Source: Neoarius graeffei (Eukaryota > Chordata > Actinopteri > Siluriformes > Ariidae). From it: a DNA stretch of 64,000 nucleotides. Shown piece by piece: positions 35,464-46,170 of this stretch. A program made the position numbers and the translations under genes. The notes under the pieces are model-generated. The model saw only the letters and a program-made list of their open reading frames with translations, was not told the origin of the DNA and ran no database searches. The number at the start of each line of letters is the position of its first letter. Positions within the stretch are counted from its first letter, which is position 1. The DNA is taken from positions 37,921,464 to 37,985,463 of the forward strand of contig NC_083582.1 in NCBI RefSeq assembly GCF_027579695.1. The letters are read 5' to 3'.

Positions 35464-35877
35464 GGGGGCTTACATAGTCGACGCATTCCCGACGCACTCG
35501 CGGCCACAAGGCTACGCATCGCAACGTTTCGTTTCGAGAGGAATTCTACAACTCCGATGCAGTTGAAATGCTATTCGTTTTTCCTTTCGCTAAATGAAGC
35601 AACACATCACAGATTACAACTATCATGAGAGCAAATATATGACTTTAGGACATTGAAATGTAAGAATTGAAGCCTTACCTGTAGGCTATCTCTGCTGACT
35701 CCTGAAACGTTTGTTGGCTTGGGTCTTTTGCACGCCGCGTTCTACGTAGCTGTCATGCCTGACTTTAAATCGGCGCGACCAAATAAGAAAATCGGCCGAT
35801 GCCGATTCATTAAAAAATGGCAAAAATCGGCCGATTAAATCGGCCGGCCGATAGATCGGTCGACCTCTAGTGTTGAT

Positions 35878-36346
35878 CGTTTAACTTTTTTCTGTTATCA
35901 AGTCTGTGCGGGTTTTAGTGATCATTTTACTCGTGCGTATTTGCTTTGAAGACGTTTTGTAATTTTGTTGCGTTTTTCAATGATCTGTACATCAGAGTAT
36001 TTTATATCATATGTTAAAGCCCACTTTTCGCCCGATTGAGTGATTTGGCACGTCTTCAGTGTAAAATTTTAAGAATGTGAAGTAAAAATTCATATTGGAG
36101 CAGCATACAAAGACATGTAAGCTCCTGATTGTATATTCTTATTATGAACCGTGTGCGTAACCCTGATGTTTGCTTTAGGATTTCAATTTATTTAGGGGTC
36201 ATTCTTTGCTGCTGTTTGTTTTCTGCTCCTCCTTCTTCCTTCTATTATTTGTGAGTCAAGTGCACCGTCTCAGAAACCTTCTTGTTTTCTTTTGGAGGGA
36301 TTTTTTTTTTTTTTTAAGGGGCCCAAGCACTAAGTGCTTGCATCTC
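35878..36346. other. Intronic, no gene
   Basis: AT-rich unique-looking DNA with a T-tract at 36301-36315. Nothing recognised. Confidence 0.45.
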
Positions 36347-36354
36347 TTTGTATT

Positions 36355-36776
36355 AGAGGTCTGCGCGGGACAGAATTTTCAGTCCCGCTCCCGCAAAGAA
36401 TTATGATTTTCAGTCCTGCTCCCGCTCCCGCCCGCAAATCCCGCATGATGCAGATGTTCGTGTTATTTCTCACGGAAGTTCTTGTCATTGGCTTGGGGAA
36501 TTAAACATGCTGAGCTTAGCTGAGCTCTCCACTGACCGATCCTTCACCTAGCGCACGTAGCGAGGGTGCGCGTTGCCAGGCGGCATGCGCAGCTGAGGCT
36601 TTACAGAGATACCCATTGTGAGCTTCACTAGAGGAGCTCTGCTCTTCTGCCATGATCGGAGATCTCAAACACGGAAGAGCGGAAAGGAATCGGAAACGTA
36701 CGCAAGATTAGACCACATCCGCAAATTTGGGCATCTTAAAATGTTTTTATTAATGCCAAATAAAATATCCAGCACA

Positions 36777-36808
<32 letters not shown>

Positions 36809-37014
36809 GAATGAGACATAAATTAATAATTTATAAATTTTATTTTAAACACGTTTTTAGTTAGCAGGACTGCAGCTTATCACCTCTCCCGCCCGCTCCC
36901 GCATTGTGCACTCCCCCTCCCGCCCGCACCCGCAGTGAGCTTTCAAAATTTGTCCCGCTCCGCACTGCTTTGCGTCGGGTCCCACGGGTCCCCCGCGGGA
37001 GTGCAGGGCTGTAC
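36355..37014. mobile_element. hAT-like MITE rich in cccgc motifs
   Basis: The flanks TTTGTATT (36347-36354) and TTTGTATC (37015-37022) fit an 8-bp duplication with one change. The ends (agaggtctgcgcggg / gcagggctgtac) are imperfect inverts with clustered subterminal cccgctcccgc repeats, typical of hAT elements. Confidence 0.65.
36782..36808 (+). repeat. (TA)n microsatellite
   Basis: About 13 TA units inside the hAT-like MITE. Confidence 0.9.
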
Positions 37015-37022
37015 TTTGTATC

Positions 37023-38621
37023 ACTTGTACTGTTGTGGTTTCAGTCATTCTGCACTAAGAGGTCAAGGAAAACAAATGATTTTAAAAGACGTTATCTTTT
37101 TGTTTCCTTTAGTTTTATTGTAATGTACCTAAAAGTTTCGAGCTTATTGCTGCGCTCAAGATCACATTTTACTCCACTGCCTCTTTCTCCCCTTCACGGT
37201 ATCTGTACGTCACTTTCGATAGACTGGTTGTATAAGCCTGAGGCGTAAACTGATTTCCGTTTACGTTGTAATTAACGTACGCTGCTGTTCCTGATCACGG
37301 TTTAAACGGTGGTGTAAAACCTGAACGTTTCCGTTCTGAACCAGTGCAGTTCCTCGACTGACTGAATCTGACGGCGCTGCTCATTATCCCCGACTCGACT
37401 CTCTCTTGCTATCTGTATTATCTTTTGTTTTCTGTTTGTATCCCATGGTGTCGTGGTTGCTCCAACCTGTTCCTTGTGACTCATATTTGGGAAAACTGCC
37501 AGCTTACCAGTGGCTTCAGGGCATTCGTCGGTCAGTTTCCATGTTTCTAAACCTGACTTAGACGGACCCTGTCGAGTCAAGGCTTGCGTGTATTTAATTC
37601 TGCGTGTAGCTGGTTACTAGGAGCGCAGCGAACGAACAGTTCATTTGCTGGCTGATTTCAGATTTCCAAAATGCATTTGGGTTACAATGAGGAGAAACTC
37701 TGATTCATATGATGAAAGGTCTGATTTAGTTAGTGCTGTGCTCTGTGGTAGTGAAAACTCCAACCTCTCCTCATACGGCGTAATAAGAGTTTTATTAAAG
37801 ACATCTAGTTTATTCAGTTGAAATACTTGGCATGCAGGGTTCGTATAATATTAACGCTTTAGCAATTAAGACAGGGCCTAGAATATTCGTTCTACTCGAG
37901 CCATGTGTTAGAATTGTAAAGCCGAGTAGGTTTATGCTCTCTTGCCTTTTTAGGGGAAAACATCAGTTCCAGGTTTGTGAGCTGAACCAGATGTCGAAGC
38001 AGAGGCACTTTTTGGCTCTGTAGCTTTACTTCATTACAAGCCTCCATCTGGCATAGGCTGAGTGGGTGGAGCGCATCAGGGTTTCTTAGCAGGAAACTTG
38101 GAGTTGACCTAAAACAGAAAGCCGAGGCCCGTCTAACAGCCGTAGTTTTTCCAGCTGCGAGATACTGCAGAAATCGTTTCAAGAACTCTCTCAGCGGGGT
38201 CCGTTTCCTTCTGAGCCGTAACTCCAGGGACGAGAGCTCGTACGTCTCAGTGGAAATGATCAACGATGTGCGGCACGTTTTATTTAAGCCGTGAGAGTTC
38301 TGCTGTTGTGGAACTGACGAGATGTGTTTAAACAAGGCTTTAAGTGTACGAATATGAGCGAACAGTACGTGTACAGCTTTGTTGATGTTGCCCAGTGGGC
38401 AGAGGAGCTGAGGGCACACGTGAAGGTTTCTTTATCTCGTACTGCACCGTTTGTTTGTGTACGTTAAAGCCGTAATATCTGCGCGAGGTCGTTAAGGCTG
38501 TCGGACACATCCAAGTCCTCAATGTTCATCTGGTTGCCCTTTATAGCCTCGTAACATAGAACATGTGGCGGCGCTTCAAATAATGCTGTATTTGAGCAAT
38601 TTATATTCCATTAATGTAGAG
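37023..38621. other. Intronic, longest stretch without a recognised element
   Basis: Unique-looking DNA. A 175-codon minus ORF at 37892-38419 (LRLRRKRTPLREFLKRFLQY inside) has no recognisable domain or splice support. It is probably chance but is the longest non-repeat ORF in the intron. Confidence 0.45.
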
Positions 38622-38815
38622 TCGGGGCCAAGTTTTGAGATGGAGACAAATTTTGGTTTTCAAAGTTTGTTGCTTCAGTGTTTTTAGATCTTTTAGTCAG
38701 ATGGTATACTGACATACAATTATAAGCGTTTCAAAGGCTTTTATTGACAAATACATCAAGTTTATGCAAAGAGTCAGTATTTACAGTGTTGGCCCTTTTT
38801 CAAGACTCCTGCAAT

Positions 38816-39411
38816 TCACCCTGGCATGCTGGATATCAGCTTTTGGGCCAAATCCTGACTGATGGCAACCCGTTCTTGCATAATCAGTGCTTGGAGTTTA
38901 TCACAATTCTTGGGTTTTTGTTTGTCCACCCGCTTTTTGAGGATCGACCACAGGTTCTCGATGGGATTAAGATCTAGGGAGTTTCCTGGCCATGGACCCA
39001 GAATTTCAATGTTTTGTTCCCCGAGCCACTGAGTTATCACTTTTGCCTTGTGACATGGCGCTCCATCATGCTGGAAAAAGCATTGTTCATCATCAGGTTT
39101 CTCCTGGATTGTTGGGAGAAGTTGCTCTTGGAGGATGTTTTAATACCATTCTTTATTCATGGCAGCGTTCTTCAGCAAAACTGTCAATGAGCCCACTCCC
39201 GACCCCACACGTGAGTAGTCTCAGGATGCTTTATTGTTGGCGTGAGACAGGACTCATGGTAGCGCTCACCTTTTCTTCTCCGGACAGTCATTTTTCCAGA
39301 CGTCCCACACAGTCTGAAGGGGGCTTCATCAGAGAATATAACTTCTTGCAGGACTTTTTGCAGACTGCAGAGGACTGGGGTAAAGTTATTTTCTCTGATG
39401 TACTGATGTAA
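38816..39411 (-). pseudogene. Tc1-like transposase fragment, left half
   Basis: The minus-strand frames read VIFSDEAPFRLCG, then, after frame breaks, LGEQNIEILGPWPGNSLDLN with PIENLWSILKKRVDKQ and ISQDLAQKLISSMPG at the C-terminus. The first catalytic aspartate (SDEAPF) and the glutamate (PIENLW) are recognisable. The N-terminal DNA-binding region is absent. Confidence 0.8.
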
Positions 39412-39538
39412 TTTGGTGATGAACAATGTTTTTTCCAGCATGATGGAGCACCATGTCACAAGGCAAAAGTGATAACTCGGTGGCTCGGGGAACAAAACAC
39501 TGAAATTTTGGGTCAATGGCCAAGAAACTCCCCAGATC

Positions 39539-40206
39539 TTAAAGTGCAGGTCACGGATAAATTCAGGAGCAAGATCAATGTAATTCTCCTATTTTATATT
39601 AAACTTTGGTCAAATATGTCACATTTTGTGCAATTTTTTTACCTTGCGCAATACCAGAAAAATTCAGTTGAAATCAAGCCATTTGAGGTGAATTGGTCCA
39701 CCTCTGAAAAAACTTGGCATTTGGATTTCCTGGGAAACATTGATTTTCATGACGTCACGTGCGGGACGCCTCCCTCTGAATCCTACGTCAGCACTGGTTT
39801 GTTTATGAGAAAACGACCTGGTGGTTTTCTGCAGATTTCTTCAACGTTATCGCGTAATTATTAAAATGGTTAACAGATGTATCGTAGGAGGGTGTAGCAA
39901 CACCAAGCTTGATGGGATTAGTACTCATCGTTTCCCAAAAGACCGGACAATGAGAGAGAAATGGGAGCGCTTGGTCTACACAGGCTGTGCACTGAAACCG
40001 TGCAAAGCTCGCGCAGCCTGCTGGCGCTTCCGCAGGTGACGTCACGAATCTGGCTCCAGACTCCCTTGGGATTTTTCCAGACGCTTTTTTTTTTCCCTGC
40101 TGTAGACAGATGGCCTTGTGCAAAATTACCCTTCTGGATGAGTGTGTAAAGGGACATACTTTCATATTAAAAAAAAAATGAAATTGGTCCAGAATATGCA
40201 CTTTAA
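39539..40206 (+). mobile_element. Kolobok-like element with THAP sequence, copy 2
   Basis: The insertion site is exact: the Tc1-like host reads agatcTTAAtccc in the left half, and here TTAA flanks both ends (39539-39542, 40203-40206). The ends agtgcag / tgcact match copy 1 at 26977. It proves a 4-bp TTAA duplication for this family. Confidence 0.85.
39866..40039 (+). pseudogene. Partial THAP zinc finger, copy 2
   Basis: The ORF MVNRCIVGGCSNT + DGISTHRFPKDRTMREKW has C5-x4-C10, the H-x-FPKD motif and W33 intact. The second zinc pair (C-x2-H) is missing and the frame ends after ACWRFRR at a CGCAG|GTGACG that could be a splice donor. It is 57 residues long. It differs from copy 1 by R5 to C among a few changes. 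Confidence 0.75.
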
Positions 40207-40376
40207 TCCCATCAAGAACCTGTGGTCAATCCTCAAAAAGTGGGTGGACAGACAAAAAAAAAAGAATTACGATAAACTCCAGGCACTGATTATGCAAGAA
40301 TGGGTTGCCATCAGTCAGGATTTGGCCCAGAAGCTGATATCCAGCATGCCAGAGTGAATTGCAGGAGTCTTGACAT

Positions 40377-40893
40377 GCCCCTTTTCCACCAAAGCAGTTC
40401 CAGGGCTGGTTCGGGGCCAGTGCTTAGTTTGGAACCGGGTTTTCTGTTTCCACTGACAAAGAAATGGCTCTGGGCCAGAAAAACCGGTTCCAGGCTAGCA
40501 CCAACTCTCTGCTGGGCCAGAGGAAAGAACCGCTTACGTCAGCGGAGGGGGGCGGCGGAGTTGTTAAGACCAACAACAATAACAAGACTGCGAAAGATCG
40601 CCATTTTTAAGCGACGAGAAGCAGCAGCTGTACAAACGCGAAGTCATTTATTATTATTGTTGCTGCTGCTGCTTCTTCCGTGTTTTTTTTTTTTTTTCTT
40701 TGATATTCGCGCCAAGGTTTATGCAAATGTAGCGCCATAACTGACATATACAGCGACGTAATGACGTGGCTCTGCTTAGCACCGCGAGCTATGGAAAAGC
40801 AAACTGGTTCTCAGCTGGCTCGCAAGTTGAACGAGTTGTGAACCAGCACCAGCCCCGAACCAGCCCTGGAACTGATTTGGGTGGAAAAGGGGT
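40377..40893. mobile_element. MITE with ccccttttccacc ends
   Basis: Inverted ends of about 45 bp (gccccttttccacc ... ggtggaaaaggggt; shared cagttccagggctggttcgg) interrupt the Tc1-like sequence between gtcttga and agaagggtcaacac. The flanks aca/aaa are compatible with a 3-bp duplication. The ends resemble those of the 27611 MITE. Confidence 0.7.
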
Positions 40894-41252
40894 AAAAGAA
40901 GGGTCAACACTGTAAATGTTGACTTTCTGCATAAACTTGATGTATTTGTCATTAAAAGCTTTTGAAACTTATGAAATGCTTATAATTGTACGTCAGTATA
41001 CCATAGAAACATCTGACAAAAAGATCTAAAAACACTGAAGCAGCTGGGAGTGATGTCATTGGCATGAAATATGGGAAAATGCGTCACTGAGATCCGTGAT
41101 GTATTTCATATGAAAAATGCGAGTTTTTCAACGCCAGAAGATAAACTTCATATCTTCAAGCCAATGCGTGGTGGTTTTTTATTTATTTTTTATAAATCAT
41201 ATCGACATATTCACAAACAAAACTCAAATTTATCAAAACAATTATTTGTTTC

Positions 41253-41630
41253 GGGCGGCACGGTGGTGTAGTGGTTAGCGCTGTTGTCTCACAGCAAGAA
41301 GGTCCGGGTTCGAGCCCCATGGCCGGCGAGGGCCTTTCTGTGTGGCGTTTGCATGTTCTCCCCATGTCCGCGTGGGTTTCCTCCGGGTGCTCCGGTTTCC
41401 CCCACAGTCCAAAGACATGCAGGTTAGGTTAACTGGTGGCTCTAAATTGAGCGTAGGTGTGAATGAGAGTGTGAACGGTTGTCTGTGTCTGTGTCAGCCC
41501 TGTGATGACCTGGCGATTTGTCCAGGGTGTACCCCGCCTTTCGCCCGTAGTCAGCTGGGATAGGCTCCAGCTTGCCTGCGACCCTGTAGAACAGGATAAA
41601 GCGGCTACAGATAATGAGATGAGATGAGAT
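41253..41630 (+). mobile_element. tRNA-derived SINE, copy 2
   Basis: Same head (gggcggcacggtggtgtag), B-box ggttcgagcc and gatgagat tail as copy 1. A few CpG-type changes. Confidence 0.9.
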
Positions 41631-42838
41631 TTTGTCATGGTTTTGGTTCTCCATGTCCTGGATGCATCTCGTATGAAAAAATATTAGTGGTGTATTTCCC
41701 ATTAAAACGCGTGTACCCATATAACATATGCATTTTTGTGTGTATGAGTGCAGTTTAATATCATGTATTGTAAGAACATTTTGACCAGCTCTGTGAGATT
41801 CTCCTCTAAAAGTCCAGCTCGGTGAGTCTCCCAAATCACTTTAAGCCGCATTACACTTTGGGCACTGCTTCAGTCCCTCATTAGTTGGGAGATGTCGAGA
41901 CTTGATCCCTCTGTGAACTTGCTGAAATCCTGCTCGCAATCTCAAAGCAAAAACAAGTCATGACTTTTTTTTTTTTCCTCCTGCTTTGTACTTTTCTTCT
42001 TCCATCCTTTTCAGTGTGTTTGTCTGCTCTCAGGCTAGTCACTTTATTCCCCCAGCTGTACGCCATGTGAGAAATTAAAGGAAAACTCGGTGCCTCGGTC
42101 AGTAATGTGGTAAGACGGGCCACCATGAACTGCCAGAAGAGCTTCATGGTACAGATTCTACATGTCTCTGGAACTGTACCAGAGGGTTGCACGTCGTTCT
42201 TCCAAAGGATGTTTCCCCGTCTGGTGACTTTTTTTTTTTTTTTTATGATGGTGTTTAAGAGCACGGCGTTCCAGCATCTCCCACTGGTGTGGAATTTGGT
42301 TGAGATCTGGTGACTCTGAAGGTTGTAGCGTACGATTTTACATCGTTATCATCCAGCCGAAATCATTCATTGAGAACTTGTGTGCAGTGGATGAGGCGGA
42401 GTCTTCCTGGAAGAGACCACTCCCACATCCGGGTAGAAATGGATCATATGAGAGCTTTGTATTGATTTGGAAGTGGACCCAAATCATGCCAACAAAATAA
42501 ATGCCTCACCTACCACAACAGCCACCAGGTTTTCCTTTCCATTCCGTATCCTGTTTGGTTTGCCTTCCTTACGTTATAATCAGCTTCTCTGTTAGGACTA
42601 CATTCATTTTCTTGGAACTCAGTTTTTCATTTCTCCTTCAGCCCTCTCTCTCTCTAAGTGTAGGATTATACACTTTGTTGTTCGTCACTTACTGAATTCT
42701 TAATCCCATTTACACCAGAAGTGACCAGGCAGGCCGTAACATTTCCACGCTGTGTTTCGGTTCTCGCCTGACGTGACTACTGATCCTTTTCTGCTTTCTT
42801 TATAGAGCTGGGGTGTATGATGGTGATATTGCGATTTA
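41631..42838. other. Intronic, no gene
   Basis: Unique-looking DNA with T-tracts at 41967 and 42229. A run of 60-130-codon ORFs on both strands shows no recognisable motif. Confidence 0.45.
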
Positions 42839-43400
42839 ATCAGTTGAATTTGTATAGCGCTTTTCTCATACCCAAGGGCGCTTTGCAATTTAAAAATAAA
42901 AAAAACCCACCCAAAGGTGGTCGGGATGTTCTTCCAGTGGTGTAGCTGCTACAGTCCTGCCAAAAGGTGCATGAAAATAAGTTGCACACCACCTGTACAG
43001 CCTTCACAATGCCGCCAGGCAACATCACTTGGAACACCACACCATGGATCCGCAAAGCAAGCGCACAAGCACCGCCACGCTGAGCGCCGGTATGTCCCAA
43101 ACCACCTGCACAGCCGCCGTGACGTCACCGAGCAACATTGCTTTGGTGCAGTGTTCTGAGCACCGCCGCACAGAGCACTGGATAACCACGATGTTAAAAG
43201 AGCAGCGAGCTCACTGCAGTCTATAGTGAGGAGCACAGGCATCACCCACGGCGAACCAAGGCCTGGAGGGAACCGATGCCTCAAACTGGGTCCGGAGCTA
43301 CATTGCAACCGGCAGACAAAACACTCGGACAAAAACATCAAACTATACAAAAAAGAAAAACAAGAGAAAATAAAAATAAACTTTTTTTTTTTTTTTTTTA
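42839..43400 (+). mobile_element. Interspersed retroposon-like repeat R, copy 1
   Basis: It begins at tttgtatagcgcttttctc and ends in an A-rich tract before T17. It is clearly the same sequence as 57620-58060 in reverse orientation (shared cacaatgccgcc/gcatcact, gcacaggcatcaccca). The A-rich end suggests retrotransposition. Family not identified. Confidence 0.6.
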
Positions 43401-44498
43401 AGAACTTGCCTGCACATATTGCCAGGTGTCTGTTTTTATAACGGTCCCTGAAATAAATAACGGATTGGATGCTAGAAATCTGTTTTTGTAGAAATGATTA
43501 CCTTTCAGTCCGTTCCTCCTTTCCTTCTAAATGTTGAAAACCAAAAGAAATTGAGCTTTTATAATGTTGGTTAAAAGTAGACGGCCTGTCAGATTTTTCA
43601 AGTGTAGGTCATAAATTTTCCCCAACAGTTATTTTTGTTTTGTGGACTGAAAGCTACTGAATTCAAATCAGACTTTTTTTTTTTTTTTTAAATATAAATG
43701 GAACAATTAATGGCTTTAAAGCCACGTGGCCCTAAATTCTCTGCTCCGTCTGTCTATTTTTTTCCCCCCTGCTTCACCATGACCCAATTCAAGATGCTAC
43801 GTCATGCATGACATGGTGGGCTTTCCCTGTTCGCACAAGGCATTGTGGGATACAAATTTGAAACGAGACAAAAATGGAGGACGCGAGTGAAATGTGAAAG
43901 ACCGACTACAGTAACGGAAAGCAAGAAGAAAAGACGTTATGTTATATACGAAGGAAAGGAAACGCAGGACCAAACCAATAAATATCAGCGAGCACCTTGG
44001 TGTGATCACCTGTTCGTTTAGCGACAGAATGATGGAACTGTCAGTGCACGGTCAAAGGTAAACCTGCGCACACGGACTTCCTCTGTCTGTCTGCTTGACT
44101 GCATGAAGCGAGCAGTTTCACACACCATTTGAGGGGATTCCCGAGCAAAGTAAATAACTTCCCAGCCACAGAATGCTCTGGTCTGATATTTTGTGAGACA
44201 TTACAGAAGTAAACATGTATCACAATGACCAAATTTCAGAGGGAACTAAATTTCACTGATTTTTATGAAATCGAACGGCTGTCTCGCTTTAATGACTTCT
44301 GTTAAAGTCTGTCTTTACTTAGAGATTTGAGCCGGCCGTATAGCTTGAAATTGTGATGTCAGATCATGGTCTGTCCAGGCTAGACCATGACTGACTTGCA
44401 CCAAATTGTTTTTGTTGCTTGGCTGACCCCTGCATGGGAGTTTTTTGATGGAGGATATAAAACGATGTCGAGTATTAGAATATATTTTTGCCATGTCC

Positions 44499-44499
<1 letters not shown>
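43401..44499. other. Intronic, no gene
   Basis: Unique-looking DNA with T-tracts at 43674. Nothing recognised. Confidence 0.45.

Positions 44500-44547
<48 letters not shown>
44500..44547 (+). repeat. (CA)24 microsatellite
   Basis: Uninterrupted CA dinucleotides. Confidence 0.97.
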
Positions 44548-44549
<2 letters not shown>

Positions 44550-44614
44550 TCTTCCACTGAGGTAGTAAGTAGCAGATGCAAGTCAGATTATTATTATTAT
44601 TATTATTATTCATT

Positions 44615-44988
44615 CTCATCTCATTATCTCTAGCCGCTTTATCCTGTTCTACAGGGTCGCAGGCAAGCTGGAGCCTATCCCAGCTGACTACGGGCGAAAG
44701 GCGGGGTACACCCTGGACAAATCGCCAGGTCATCACAGGGCTGACACATAGACACAGACAACCATTCACACTCACATTCACACCTACGGTCAATTTAGAG
44801 TCACCAGTTAACCTAACCTGCATGTCTTTGGACTGTGGGGGAAACCGGAGCACCCGGAGGAAACCCACGCGGACACGGGGAGAACATGCAAACTCCACAC
44901 AGAAAGGCCCTCGCCGGCCATGGGGCTTGAGCCCAGAACCTTCTTGCTGTGAGGCGATAGCACTAACCACTACACCACCGTGCTGCCT
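44615..44988 (-). mobile_element. tRNA-derived SINE, copy 3, inserted in (ATT)n
   Basis: Full-length on the minus strand (tail near 44615, head ending at ctgcc 44988). (ATT)n lies on both sides (44588-44610 and 44989-45001), consistent with a duplicated target inside a microsatellite. Confidence 0.9.
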
Positions 44989-45369
44989 ATTATTATTATT
45001 TTTAGTCTCAGATGCTCAGGCACAGCCCACAAAGACACTATCGTTTTGTACACTTTTCTGGCCACAAGCTACAGAATGGTGAAGCTTTCAATCAGACTGA
45101 CTTGCCACACTTCTGTGTATTGGTACAACCTGTAGGTACTTTGTATAGAGATCTTGCATGTGACGTCACAGCCGATCCAGATTGTAACAGACGCCATCTT
45201 GTCGGTCAAACGCCATATTTCCGCCTTCTACTTCTACCTTTTCTTCTGGAAAACCCTACTATATACAATTCTACTACAACGGCTGCGGCTACAAGCTCTC
45301 CCTACCTGTGCACGTTTGTGTTTTGTGTGTATTTTTGCATGTTGTTCGTCTGTACCGGACTTCAATATC

Positions 45370-45673
45370 CACTACAACTGTATGGACTTACTGGACATTG
45401 GTTTCCAGCAGAAAATGACGGTTTGTAGCGATTTCCATCGCATGCACAACATTCCGGATGAGATAGCGAGACCAGCGGGGTCTCCGTGGATTGTTATCGG
45501 GTCTGGCAGGCAAAGGAGGCGAGGCTGCAGGCAGAACCGGCCTGTTGACTAAGCTCAGAAAACAGCCACTCAAACCTCCACTGCCAAGCCTCTACCTCTC
45601 CAACGTCAGATCCATGGTAGACAAGACAGACGATTTGGAATTACAGCTGGAATTACCTTATTCTATTCTATAA
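45370..45673 (+). pseudogene. LINE ORF2 N-terminal fragment inside element A
   Basis: Frames read MDLLDIGFQQKMTVCSDFHR, IARPAGSPWIVIGSGRQRRR and, after a one-base frame change, GLLTKLRKQPLKPPLPSLYL followed by SNVRSMVDKTDDLELQL. The PPLPSL-.-N-RS-..-K-DEL pattern is the conserved segment at the start of the endonuclease domain of fish CR1/L2-type LINE ORF2 proteins. Nothing downstream (endonuclease active site or reverse transcriptase) is present, so it is a short captured piece. Confidence 0.65.
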
Positions 45674-45750
45674 TCGGCTGGTCAGTGCTATACTAGATAC
45701 TACTGATATATCTAGTATTAGTACTAGTACTCAATACTTAAGTGACTTAC

Positions 45751-46077
45751 CCGTCCAATGAGGATTATTTTCTTGTTTACAAGACGCCACATCTGAGGGG
45801 GGCTGACAAATCCTGAATTTCTGTAAAGATAACTGTCCAGAGATTTATAAGCACGCAGTGCTTCACCACTGAACAGCGAGGGAAAGTTAATGAGGTAATT
45901 ATACACGTCTGGGTATTCCACCTCTGGCAGTTCCATATCCACTGACACGGTCGTGAAAACTATGTCCAGTAAGCGATAAGGGTCACTAATCTGTGGGTCG
46001 TTTATTTTAGACATATATCTAGTTATCTGTTCATTAGAAAAATGAGCCGTGTAGTCCGTCGGTTGAAATTGATCCAT
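45751..46077 (-). CDS. DPY/YKSL-domain exon in element A
   Basis: It is an open exon of 109 codons from ATG (46075-46077, MDQFQPTDYTAHFSNEQITR) to a GTAAGT donor at 45745-45750, ending in phase 0 after ILIGR. Motifs in order are SDPYRL, VEYPDVYNYLINFPSLFS, LRAYKSLDSYLYRNSGFV and MWRLVNKK. The homologous exon at 49980-50291 ends at the same codon and phase. By recollection this is the region preceding a SWIM zinc finger in YqaJ-type nuclease proteins. Function in the element is unknown; it may be a remnant of the autonomous parent. Confidence 0.6.
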
Positions 46078-46170
46078 TTTGTACACGAGTGCAGCAGTAT
46101 TCAGCGGTGTTTTTTACCGACAAGATGGCGGCTGTGTACTTTCCGGTCACGTGACTGCAAGATCTCTATA

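Larger units (their letters stand above)
32286..35869. mobile_element. hAT-like element, 3.6 kb, with nested insertions
   Basis: Exact 8-bp target duplications GTGTTGAT lie at 32278-32285 and 35870-35877. The ends are tagaggtcgaccgat and its inverse, with repeated subterminal gccgat/atcggc motifs. The 8-bp duplication points to hAT. The interior is largely other elements (Helitron-like at 32904, Kolobok-like at 34831). No transposase is seen. Confidence 0.85.
39418..40356 (+). pseudogene. Tc1-like transposase fragment, right half, split by an insertion
   Basis: Plus-strand LGEQNTEILGQWPRNSPDL is interrupted by the Kolobok-like element, then NPIKNLWSILKKWVDRQ to ISQDLAQKLISSMPE resumes at 40203. 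The catalytic glutamate is lysine here (PIKNLW), whereas the left half keeps glutamate. Confidence 0.8.
38622..41043. mobile_element. Head-to-head (palindromic) Tc1-like remnant with nested elements
   Basis: The left half (38622-39411) is the 3' part of a Tc1-like element on the minus strand, ending in a terminal sequence gtcggggccaagttttgag. From about 39418 the same 3' part appears again on the plus strand and runs to about 41043. Both halves share the gatgaacaatg...ccagcatgatggag stretch, so the unit is an inverted duplication of one end. A Kolobok-like element (39539) and a MITE (40377) sit in the right half. Confidence 0.75.
45144..46170. mobile_element. Chimeric TIR element A (LINE piece plus DPY/YKSL exon)
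   Basis: The ends tatagagatcttgca and inverse are followed by gacgtcac/cacgtgac and by gccatcttgtcgg, an inverted YY1-type motif (aagatggcgg). The interior carries a LINE ORF2 start on the plus strand and a DPY/YKSL exon on the minus strand. The same arrangement occurs in opposite orientation at 49889-51180. Confidence 0.75.

Noticed and set aside
37892-38419. A 175-codon ORF on the minus strand as an antisense gene.
   Set aside because: No domain, promoter, splice sites or repeat family could be recognised, and composition is like surrounding intron DNA. Left as an unexplained ORF.
39469-39864. A 131-codon plus ORF as a single protein.
   Set aside because: Its first part is Tc1-like transposase and the rest is read through the Kolobok-like insertion at 39539, so it is a junction artefact.
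40377-40893. A GC-box-rich regulatory region or gene start.
   Set aside because: The sequence is bounded by 45-bp inverted ends and interrupts a known Tc1-like sequence, so it is a MITE.
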